Shown here piece by piece: positions 34,252 through 41,822 of a DNA stretch of 64,000 nucleotides. Location of the stretch: positions 1 to 64,000 of the forward strand of contig JAWLCL010000001.1 in NCBI GenBank assembly GCA_041687255.1, given 5' to 3'. Source of the DNA: Mariniphaga sp041687255 (GTDB lineage: Bacteria > Bacteroidota > Bacteroidia > Bacteroidales > Prolixibacteraceae). The position numbers and the translations under genes are program-made. The notes below the pieces were generated by a model. The model was given only the letters and a program-made list of their open reading frames with translations, ran no database searches and was not told where the DNA came from. How positions within the stretch are numbered: the first letter of the stretch is position 1; every line of letters begins with the position of its first letter.

Positions 34252-35823
34252 ATGTTTGAAGTTAACCGCATATTAAAAGTACCTCCCCAAATTGAAATCA
34301 GAAATGATTTGCGCAACAGGGTACGTATGTTTGTCACTGAACAAAAAATTTTGCCGCCTTCAAGCCTGGAGGAATTGGAGAGGTTTGCCGGAATTATTTT
34401 AGATGCTTCCGGCCTGAACGGTGAATTTCTCAATTTTACCATTGTATTACTGGGAAATGAAATCTGGCGCGAAACGGTTGAAGCTACTCCCTATAACAGG
34501 AGATTGCTCCTGCTGCCGCAATGCCTGCGCAATGATAACCTGTGCCAGGGTGTGTTTGACGAACTGGGGTTAATTTGTTCAGGTTGTAAAAGCTGCGGCA
34601 TTGATTCAGTCTTATTGAAAGCGGAAAAACTTGGTTATACAACCTTGGTGGCTGAAGGAACAACTGTGGCAATCGGGCTGGTTGAAGAAGGAGCCATTGA
34701 TGCCGTTATCGGGGTAAGTTGCATGCAGGTTTTGCAACGTTCATTTGGACCGGTAACACGTGCAGCCTTGCCGGGTATTGGCATTCCGCTTATCGGTGAT
34801 GGATGTTCGAACACAATGGTGGATTATTCCTGGCTGTTTGAAGAGATGGAAAATTTCAGCAGTATCAATAGCCGCACACCCTTATCCGTTTCGCTGTTAA
34901 AAAATAAAGTAGCCGATTATTTTCAGCCTCCGGTATTGAATGCTTTCTTTAATTCAGCCAGCGAAACAGAAAACCTTTCTTTACAGGTTATGAGCATGGG
35001 TGGGCAGCGTATCCGGCCCCTCCTGGCTGCGATGGCTTACAATGCGTATTGCCACCATCCTTCAGAAGAGGTACAGAAAAGCCTGGCAATGATTATTGAA
35101 TGCTTCCATAAGGCATCGCTGGTACATGATGATATAGAGGATGACGATGAGTTGCGTTACGGAGAACCTGTTTTGCATAAAACGGAAGGTATACCTGCAG
35201 CAATTAATACCGGCGATTATCTTATAGGTAAAGGGTATAGCCTTCTTTCCCGGTTGCCTCTTAAAGCAGAGGTTCTGGTGGAATGTTTTTCCATTGTGGC
35301 AGCTTCTCATGTTAAGCTTTCTGAAGGTCAGGGGGCTGATCTTGCTTTGAAAACACAGATTGCCGGAAAGTCGGCCGATGATGTGCTGCAGATATTCCGT
35401 CTGAAAACAGGCGAAGCAGTAAAAGTTGCCTTATTGACAGGCGCTGTTGCAGGCGAAGCAACAGCTGAAGAAAAAGTTATACTCAGCAGGTTTTCTGAGT
35501 TTTTTGGTATTGCTTATCAAATACGTGATGATTTATTGGAATACCGGGAGGTAAATTCATTAAGTAACTTTACTGACTATCCGTTTTTACTTGTATTGTT
35601 GCAGCAGGAAATGCAGGAAAGAAAGGAAGAATATCTGCAAATGCTGGGAAATAATGATACCGGGAGTTTTATAGACAACTGTATTACGTATGGTATTGAA
35701 GATAATGCGGATAAATACCTTAAGCAGTATATCGGTAAATGTTATTCCGAGCTGAATCACCTGCAGAATCAAAAGCTTCGGTTGGGTCTTTATGGAGTAA
35801 TGGGAAAGGTTTTCAAAGATTAG
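34252..35823 (+). CDS. DUF116 domain fused to a trans-polyprenyl diphosphate synthase
   Basis: The first 200 residues form a DUF116-like domain with a cysteine cluster: LLLPQC91, C98, C109, C112 and C115 (ICSGCKSCGI), plus C157 and C185. From about 215 on it is an E-isoprenyl diphosphate synthase: GGQRIRPLL (250-258), the first Asp-rich motif VHDDIEDDDELRYG (DDxxD at 293-297), a KTGEAV segment (385-390) and the second motif IRDDLLEY, whose last acid is Glu430 rather than Asp. The polymerase should make an allylic diphosphate for the cyclase encoded downstream. No stop or linker break separates the halves (523 residues), so this is a true fusion. DUF116 may bind a cluster fed by the upstream ferredoxin. 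Confidence 0.85.
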   Translation: MFEVNRILKVPPQIEIRNDLRNRVRMFVTEQKILPPSSLEELERFAGIILDASGLNGEFLNFTIVLLGNEIWRETVEATPYNRRLLLLPQCLRNDNLCQGVFDELGLICSGCKSCGIDSVLLKAEKLGYTTLVAEGTTVAIGLVEEGAIDAVIGVSCMQVLQRSFGPVTRAALPGIGIPLIGDGCSNTMVDYSWLFEEMENFSSINSRTPLSVSLLKNKVADYFQPPVLNAFFNSASETENLSLQVMSMGGQRIRPLLAAMAYNAYCHHPSEEVQKSLAMIIECFHKASLVHDDIEDDDELRYGEPVLHKTEGIPAAINTGDYLIGKGYSLLSRLPLKAEVLVECFSIVAASHVKLSEGQGADLALKTQIAGKSADDVLQIFRLKTGEAVKVALLTGAVAGEATAEEKVILSRFSEFFGIAYQIRDDLLEYREVNSLSNFTDYPFLLVLLQQEMQERKEEYLQMLGNNDTGSFIDNCITYGIEDNADKYLKQYIGKCYSELNHLQNQKLRLGLYGVMGKVFKD

Positions 35824-35827
35824 GGTA

Positions 35828-36661
35828 ATGGATGATCATATAGGCCATACTTCTGTATATCAAAATTTTATAGCTTTTATTAGAAATGGTTTTGCTGCTC
35901 TGGATGGAAATACCCAGGCTGAAGTAAAGCAATTTATAACCTCGTGTCAGCATGCTAATGGTGCATTTACCGATCGGGCAGGTAACCCCGATTATTATTA
36001 CTCATTATTTGGTACGTGGCTTTCAGTTGCACTTGGGCTGGAAGAGGTGCTTAAAAAGCATCATCAGTTTATTTTTCAATTCGATAATGAGAGAGATAAT
36101 CAAATTGATGAATTTGCTGCTTTGTTAATAAAAATAGCATTTCCAGGCAACAGTTATAAAATGCCTTCCCTGATGCACTTGTTAAATAAAACGTTTTTGA
36201 AAAGCAGTCAGGTCAGTTTTTTCTACCGGATATTTCTTTTTTTTCTTGTTTTTGATGCATTGTACTCAAACAGGACAGTTTATTTTCTTGCGCGGTGGAT
36301 GTTGGTTTTTACTTCCCCACCTGCCGATTCGCCGGCCAGCTTTCATGCTGCATATACAATAGCCCGTTATAAAAGCGGGGGCGCTGTTAGCAGGCAACAG
36401 CGAAAGCTGTTTTTGTTTTTCGAAGAGGGTAAAGGATTTAAAGCCTTTATGGATGCAGATGAGGCCGATCTGTTATCAACAGCTGTGGCATTATATGCTT
36501 TAAAAGTAACAGGTACTGATTTAAGAAAGGTTGCACCTTCTTGTCTGGAGTTTATAGAAAAGAATTACAAAGAAGGTGCGTTTCTGGCAGGAAACGGTGA
36601 TGAAATGCGCGATTTGGAGTATACCTTTTATGGACTGCTTGCCTTAGGGATTTTGGTATGA
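35828..36661 (+). CDS. Prenyltransferase/squalene-oxidase-repeat-like protein
   Basis: The 277-residue protein begins and ends with alpha-barrel repeat signatures (FITSCQHANGAFTD and MRDLEYTFYGLLALGIL) like those of protein prenyltransferase beta subunits and class II terpene cyclases. The middle carries a hydrophobic stretch (FFYRIFLFFLVFDALY), which may contact membrane. It lacks a DxDD motif and a clear zinc site, so it is more likely a partner or degenerate barrel than a cyclase by itself. Its ATG lies four bases after the fusion gene, and its stop overlaps the next start (ATGA). Confidence 0.7.
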   Translation: MDDHIGHTSVYQNFIAFIRNGFAALDGNTQAEVKQFITSCQHANGAFTDRAGNPDYYYSLFGTWLSVALGLEEVLKKHHQFIFQFDNERDNQIDEFAALLIKIAFPGNSYKMPSLMHLLNKTFLKSSQVSFFYRIFLFFLVFDALYSNRTVYFLARWMLVFTSPPADSPASFHAAYTIARYKSGGAVSRQQRKLFLFFEEGKGFKAFMDADEADLLSTAVALYALKVTGTDLRKVAPSCLEFIEKNYKEGAFLAGNGDEMRDLEYTFYGLLALGILV

Positions 36662-38466
36662 TAATGGAAAAGACAGCATTAAAACAACGATTGGATGAAC
36701 TGGGAAGGCTTCTTATTTCTGAATTGAAGCCGCAAGGTTACTGGGAAGGAAAACTTTCATCGAGTGCACTGGCAGTAGCGGTTTCGGTTACTGCGTTGCA
36801 TTTCGACGATAAGGCAGAGCATGCTGCTTCCATTGAAAAGGGATTAAACTGGTTAAAAAATAACATTAACCGGGATGGCAGCTTTGGAGATACACCCGAT
36901 AGTCCGGGAAATGTCAGCACCAGCCTGCTGGTTTATGCGGCGGCTAATTTGTATGCTGAACAGCTGGAGTGGATTACTCCGTTTCAGCATAAAGTTGCAG
37001 GTTATTTGTTGCAGCAGGGAATAGAGGTTAACTCATCTCAGGTTTCAGAAGCTATTTTAACGCACTACCAAAACGACTATACCTTTTCGGTACCCATACT
37101 TGCAATGTGTGGATTATGTGGTATTCCCGGAAAGGATGCCTTTGACCATATCCCTCAGTTGCCTTTTGAACTGGCTTTGCTCCCCAGACCTTTTTACCGG
37201 CTTCTAAATCTTAGCGTTGTCAGTTACGCTATCCCGGCTTTGGTTGCAGTTGGAATTGTTATATTTAAAAAGAAAAGCTCAGCTTTTTTGTGGAAAAACA
37301 TTCGCAGGTTTTCAATTCCCAGAGCTTTAAACATTCTCCATCGTATGCTGCCCGACAGCGGAGGCTTTCTGGAGGCAAGCCCTTTGACCGCTTTTGTTGC
37401 TCTAAGCTTAATTAATGCGGGATATAAGGATACAGAAGTTGTAAAACGGGGTATTTATTTTTTGAAAACTACTCAGCGGGAGGATGGCAGCTGGCCTATT
37501 GATGTTGATTTATCGACATGGGTGACTTCGCTTTCTGTGAAATGCTTTCGATCACATTTAACTGGTTTTCTGACAACCGACTGGCAGGATAAAATAACCG
37601 ATCATTTCAAACTGATCCAAAATGATAAGGTGCACCCGTTTAACGGAACATCCCCCGGCGGGTGGGGGTGGACTAACTTTCCAGGTTCTGTGCCAGATGG
37701 TGACGATACTCCGGGTGTTATTATTTCATTGTTGAAGCTTCAGCCAAAAAGCAAAGTAAGAAAGGAAATACTGGCTGGATGTAAGTGGCTGTTAAAACTG
37801 CAAAATCAAGACGGAGGCTTCCCTACTTTTTCGCGTGGCTGGGGTAAACTTCCTTTCGACCAAAGCTGCTCCGACCTTACAGGTCACAACCTGCTGGCTT
37901 TATCTTCAGTGATTGATAACTACTATGGTGAGTTGTCTGCAACACAACGAAAGAAACTTGTGGCATCCTTTCTCAAAGCTTTGCAGTACCTTAAGCTTCA
38001 TCAGCATAAGGATGGGAGCTGGCTGCCGCTTTGGTTTGGAAACCAGTTGGCAGCAGATCATACAAACCCGGTGTATGGAACTGCCAAAGTAGTTGCCTAC
38101 CTGAGGGATGCTTCTGAACATAGCTGGCTGCCGGACGACGTGAAAGAGCAACTGCTTACTTTAATAAAAAGTGGCGCCGGTTACCTTATTGCTGTACAAA
38201 ATGAGGACAACAGCTGGGGTGGCGGTAAAAATATTCCGGGAACGATTGAAGAAACTTCGTGGGCAATATCGGCATTATTGACTGCCGATAATCTTAACAT
38301 TTGCCTTGCAGGTTTTGAATGGCTTGAAGCAACATTTAAAAATAAAGGACTGGCTCCTGCACCAGTAGGGTTGTATTTTGCTTCTTTATGGTACCATGAG
38401 AAGTTGTATCCGGTGACGGCATACGTGGAGGCCTTAGCCAGGGCCCTCGAATTACCTGAAGATTAA
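36658..38466 (+). CDS. Squalene-hopene-cyclase-like class II terpene cyclase
   Basis: The 602-residue protein is close to the SHC length of about 630 and shows the double-barrel layout. QW-type repeats recur: REDGSWPIDVD (about 274), NQDGGFPTFSRGWG, HKDGSWLPLWFG, and NEDNSWGGG. The class II protonation motif is present as PDGDDTPG (DxDD at 347-350), preceded by GGWGWTNFPG. A hydrophobic stretch near 185-203 may anchor it to the membrane. The substrate may be a polyprenyl chain made by the adjacent synthase rather than squalene, since no squalene synthase gene is here. The start overlaps the preceding stop by four bases. It converges on the PLP gene with two bases between stops. Confidence 0.82.
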   Translation: MIMEKTALKQRLDELGRLLISELKPQGYWEGKLSSSALAVAVSVTALHFDDKAEHAASIEKGLNWLKNNINRDGSFGDTPDSPGNVSTSLLVYAAANLYAEQLEWITPFQHKVAGYLLQQGIEVNSSQVSEAILTHYQNDYTFSVPILAMCGLCGIPGKDAFDHIPQLPFELALLPRPFYRLLNLSVVSYAIPALVAVGIVIFKKKSSAFLWKNIRRFSIPRALNILHRMLPDSGGFLEASPLTAFVALSLINAGYKDTEVVKRGIYFLKTTQREDGSWPIDVDLSTWVTSLSVKCFRSHLTGFLTTDWQDKITDHFKLIQNDKVHPFNGTSPGGWGWTNFPGSVPDGDDTPGVIISLLKLQPKSKVRKEILAGCKWLLKLQNQDGGFPTFSRGWGKLPFDQSCSDLTGHNLLALSSVIDNYYGELSATQRKKLVASFLKALQYLKLHQHKDGSWLPLWFGNQLAADHTNPVYGTAKVVAYLRDASEHSWLPDDVKEQLLTLIKSGAGYLIAVQNEDNSWGGGKNIPGTIEETSWAISALLTADNLNICLAGFEWLEATFKNKGLAPAPVGLYFASLWYHEKLYPVTAYVEALARALELPED

Positions 38467-38468
38467 CC

Positions 38469-39593
38469 TCAGGAATTAATCGATTTAATTTCTTCTCCTT
38501 CGGTGGTAATATATTTCCTGGCCAGATTAGCCGTGAGGCAGGAGTGAATGGGAATGATTTCCACAAGGTCGCCAATCTTAAACAAATCAAAATTTTTCTG
38601 CGATATCTTTAAGATACCATGTTCCTGTGAAAGGCGGGCCAAATAGTTTCTTTCGCTTAATATCTTTTTTTCACCTTTTTTATTCATAACTATTCGTCCG
38701 AAGAACTCTTTCCCGTCGACATTCTGTAACGATTCTTTTGAGAAATGAATTGCTCCGCCATATATAACTACCTCGTTACGTGACGCATGTTTGGCAACAA
38801 TGGGACAAATCATGCGAACAGCTATGTCTTTATAGGTGCAAACTCCAAGGATTTGCTGCATCAAATCGTAAAAAACGAAATTTCCGGGCCTTATTTCATC
38901 CACGCCGTCAAAATTAGTGCAGATGGAGCACGAGGGGGTATCGCCAATGCTGACTTCCACGTTGGGGTAAGCTGATTTATACCTGTTTTTGAGGGTTTTC
39001 AGTTTAAGCAGTGCATCAAAATGCCTGCTGAATATTTCATTTGTTGACAACGCAGAATAAGTCAACCCATTGTGCGTAAGAAATCCTTTAAACGTAAGCT
39101 TTTTATTAGTTGAAATAGTTTCAAGAATCGCATCCAGCTTATTTGTTTTTGTTGTAATAATCCCTGTCCTGTTGTAACCCGTGTCTACTTTCAGGTATAC
39201 CCCTGCAGGAGAAGTTAGATGTTTTACCAGAAATTCGGCAGTTTCTTTATTCTCTAATGTAAGGTTCAGGTCGATATTAGCAGCCAGCCTGTTGATAGAA
39301 TTCATTTCAAGCACGTTCAAAGGGAAGGCGATGGTTATGTCGTTCCATCCATTTTCAGCAAAATATTCCGCCATTTGAACCGAGGAGACAGTAATTGCCT
39401 TAACGCCAAAGTCGCGAAACCATTCTCCAATTACAGCCGACTGATGGGTTTTAAAGTGAGGCCTGAAATGTACCTTATTGTCAATGGCCTTCTGTGCCAT
39501 TCGCTCTATATTCCTGAGGCATGTTTGCTTATCAACTAAAAATGTCGGATGTGTAATATCAGTCATTTTACTTGCGATTATGTTTTCAGTCAT
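38469..39593 (-). CDS. PLP-dependent D-threonine aldolase / D-serine dehydratase-like protein
   Basis: The protein has the alanine-racemase-type TIM barrel with the PLP lysine in RPHFKTHQ (K48), then YLKVDTGYNRTGI and SIGDTPSC, and a C-terminal beta domain with IPIHSCLTANL, the His-x-Cys zinc site of D-serine dehydratase-like enzymes. It probably cleaves or deaminates a D- or beta-hydroxy amino acid. The 374-residue length is normal. The ATG at 39566 is an alternative start. It is convergent with the cyclase gene, so any link to the terpenoid locus is only positional. Confidence 0.85.
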   Translation of the reverse strand: MTENIIASKMTDITHPTFLVDKQTCLRNIERMAQKAIDNKVHFRPHFKTHQSAVIGEWFRDFGVKAITVSSVQMAEYFAENGWNDITIAFPLNVLEMNSINRLAANIDLNLTLENKETAEFLVKHLTSPAGVYLKVDTGYNRTGIITTKTNKLDAILETISTNKKLTFKGFLTHNGLTYSALSTNEIFSRHFDALLKLKTLKNRYKSAYPNVEVSIGDTPSCSICTNFDGVDEIRPGNFVFYDLMQQILGVCTYKDIAVRMICPIVAKHASRNEVVIYGGAIHFSKESLQNVDGKEFFGRIVMNKKGEKKILSERNYLARLSQEHGILKISQKNFDLFKIGDLVEIIPIHSCLTANLARKYITTEGEEIKSINS

Positions 39594-39768
39594 TTTGTCG
39601 ATGCAATACTTAATTCTGCAGGCTTTAACAGGATCACTGCTTCAAATATATGAGGACTGAAAGTATTAATAAATTTTTCCTCAGCCACCGTCAGTTCGCA
39701 GAAGTTGGATTTTACTCTCCGAAGAGTTAACGGATGTGGCCTGTGGAATATTATTTTTGTTGCCTCTT

Positions 39769-39788
39769 AAAAAATGAGCGAAAGCGCT
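39769..39788 (-). terminator. Weak terminator after purA
   Basis: On the minus strand AGCG-CTTT-CGCT is followed by CATTTTTT. The stem is only four base pairs, so termination strength is doubtful. It lies 21-40 bases after the purA stop. Confidence 0.4.
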
Positions 39789-39808
39789 AATTATAAGTTC
39801 TTTTCTGC

Positions 39809-41080
39809 TTACTCCAGCACAATTGTCTGCTCCCGGTTTGGCCCGACAGATGCAATTGAAACCGGAATGCCCATCTCGTCCTCAATAAAACTGATGTAGT
39901 TATTCAACTCTTCGGGAAAATCAGACTGGCTCTTTATATTCGAAAGGTTGGTCTTCCAGCCCGGCAGCTCAACATACACAGGATTAACATCATCCGACAA
40001 TTCAAATGGAAAATGTTCCACTACTTCACCGTTAATTTCGTAGCCCACACAAACTTTAATTGTGGAGAAATCGTCGAGAACATCGGCTTTCATCATTATC
40101 AGTTCTGTAACTCCGTTCAGCATTACCGAATATTTCAGTGCCACCAAATCGAGCCATCCGCAGCGGCGTGGCCTTCCGGTAGTAGAACCGTATTCATTAC
40201 CGGCATCGCGCAGTTTTTTTCCGGTTTCATCGTGCAATTCAGTAGGGAAAGGGCCCATACCTACGCGTGTGCAGTATGCTTTGAAAATTCCATAAACGCG
40301 GCCAATTTTCTGAGGAGCAAGTCCCATGCCAGTGCAGGCTCCGGCGCAAATGGTGTTTGAACTTGTCACAAACGGATAAGAACCAAAGTCAATGTCAAGC
40401 ATCGTTCCCTGAGCTCCTTCAGCCAAAACCGACTTATTCTTGTTAAGCAGCTCATTTATATAATGTTCTGAGTCGACAAACTGAAATGATTTTAGTACTT
40501 CCACCCCCTCAAACCACTCTTTTTCACAATCAGCAAGAATATCCCTGTAATCGTAATGAAAGTAGTCTGACAGCAGGCTTTTATGATTATCTATGCGTTC
40601 GCGATACTTTTCATTGAAATTTACGTTTAAGTCACCCACTCTTAATCCTTCCCGACCAATCTTATCTTTGTAGGTAGGGCCTATGCCTTTAAGGGTTGAA
40701 CCTATTTTGGTAATGCCTTTTTGCTCTTCCGATGCAGCATCCAGCAGCCGGTGCGTAGGCAATATTAAATGAGCTTTTTTTGAAATGTAGAGGTTTTTTG
40801 ATAGCTCAACTCCAATTTTTTTCAGGCCTTCAATTTCTTTTTTAAAGACTATGGGATCGATTACCACGCCATTTCCTATGATGTTGATTTTATTTTCCCT
40901 GAAGATACCGGAGGGAATGGTATGCAACACCTGCTTAATGTTGTTGAATTCCAAAGTATGGCCTGCATTTGGCCCTCCCTGAAATCGGGTAATCACATCA
41001 TATTTCGGAGTTAAAACATCCACAATTTTACCTTTTCCTTCATCGCCCCATTGAAGGCCCAGCAGTACATCTACTTTCAT
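39809..41080 (-). CDS. purA: Adenylosuccinate synthetase
   Basis: PurA joins IMP and aspartate with GTP, the first step from IMP to AMP. The N-terminal GTP loop GLQWGDEGKGK and QGGPNAGHT are exact, then GIGPTYKDKIGREGLR, AEGAQGTMLDIDFGSYP and the C-terminal TTGRPRRCGW. Length 423 is normal. It lies downstream of the Fur-family gene with 230 bases between, so it probably has its own promoter. It completes the AMP branch begun by purH at 2538. Confidence 0.97.
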   Translation of the reverse strand: MKVDVLLGLQWGDEGKGKIVDVLTPKYDVITRFQGGPNAGHTLEFNNIKQVLHTIPSGIFRENKINIIGNGVVIDPIVFKKEIEGLKKIGVELSKNLYISKKAHLILPTHRLLDAASEEQKGITKIGSTLKGIGPTYKDKIGREGLRVGDLNVNFNEKYRERIDNHKSLLSDYFHYDYRDILADCEKEWFEGVEVLKSFQFVDSEHYINELLNKNKSVLAEGAQGTMLDIDFGSYPFVTSSNTICAGACTGMGLAPQKIGRVYGIFKAYCTRVGMGPFPTELHDETGKKLRDAGNEYGSTTGRPRRCGWLDLVALKYSVMLNGVTELIMMKADVLDDFSTIKVCVGYEINGEVVEHFPFELSDDVNPVYVELPGWKTNLSNIKSQSDFPEELNNYISFIEDEMGIPVSIASVGPNREQTIVLE

Positions 41081-41310
41081 TATGCTTTTATTAAATATTC
41101 GTTGTAACTTAAATGTAACAGCAAGAACTTATCGGCTGCAGTAAAGCTAAGTAGCTTTGGCAGCAGCAGTACCTGTATTTCATAAACAGAACGCCCCAAA
41201 AAATATAAGGCGTTCAGATAAAGCTTTTAAAAGTACAAATATTTTTGTTTGACGAAACAAAAAGCGGGAATATGATGATCATCTTTTAAAATTAATAATA
41301 TTCTTCCGCA

Positions 41311-41754
41311 CTAGTCCTTCCCAATGCGTTGGCCATAAATGTATAGGGTATGATGCGAAAGCTTGAAATTATTTTTTTTACAGGTGTCTTCAATAATTTC
41401 ACGTATCCGTGGATCATAGAACTCGGTAACATTTCCGGTAGTTGTATCAATAAGATGATCGTGTTGCATTGTGGCAAACGCTTTCTCAAACTGAGCTATG
41501 TTTTTCCCAAACTGGTGCTTTACTACCAGCTTGCATTCCAGTAACAAATCGATGGTATTGTAAAGAGTTGCCCGGCTTACACGGTACTTCTTGTTTTTCA
41601 TGGAAATATACAACGACTCAATGTCGAAATGGCCTTCTCTTGAATAAATTTCATCAAGGATAGCAAATCGTTCAGGGGTCTTTCTATGTCCGTTTTTCTC
41701 CAGGTATTCAGTAAACATGTTTCTCACTGTTTCCCTGGTTTTGTGGCTATTCAT
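41311..41754 (-). CDS. Fur-family metal- or peroxide-responsive regulator
   Basis: The 147-residue protein has a winged-helix N-terminus (KTPERFAILDEIYSREGHFDIESLY, read in two parts; VSRATLYNTIDLL is the recognition helix). The C-terminal dimerisation domain is present but modified: HDHLIDTTTGNVTEFYDP keeps the HDH metal site, while the usual CxxC zinc pair is missing. It may sense iron or peroxide. It is the second gene after rel/spoT on the minus strand, with 68 bases between. A TATTTTTG box precedes it. Confidence 0.9.
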   Translation of the reverse strand: MNSHKTRETVRNMFTEYLEKNGHRKTPERFAILDEIYSREGHFDIESLYISMKNKKYRVSRATLYNTIDLLLECKLVVKHQFGKNIAQFEKAFATMQHDHLIDTTTGNVTEFYDPRIREIIEDTCKKNNFKLSHHTLYIYGQRIGKD

Positions 41755-41779
41755 ATTTAAACCAATTTAAAACAGATGC

Positions 41780-41787
41780 CAAAAATA
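41780..41787 (-). promoter_or_regulatory. Candidate -7 box of the Fur-family gene
   Basis: On the minus strand TATTTTTG lies 25 bases before the start codon. The sequence further upstream is AT-rich and lacks a clear TTTG at the required spacing. Confidence 0.35.
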
Positions 41788-41822
41788 GAAATATTTTTTT
41801 GATTATTAAGACTAATTAAAAA

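Noticed and set aside
32240..38466. Reading the locus as a standard hopanoid cluster
   Set aside because: No HpnC/D/E-type squalene genes are present and the radical SAM protein lacks clear HpnH features; only the cyclase resembles that pathway.
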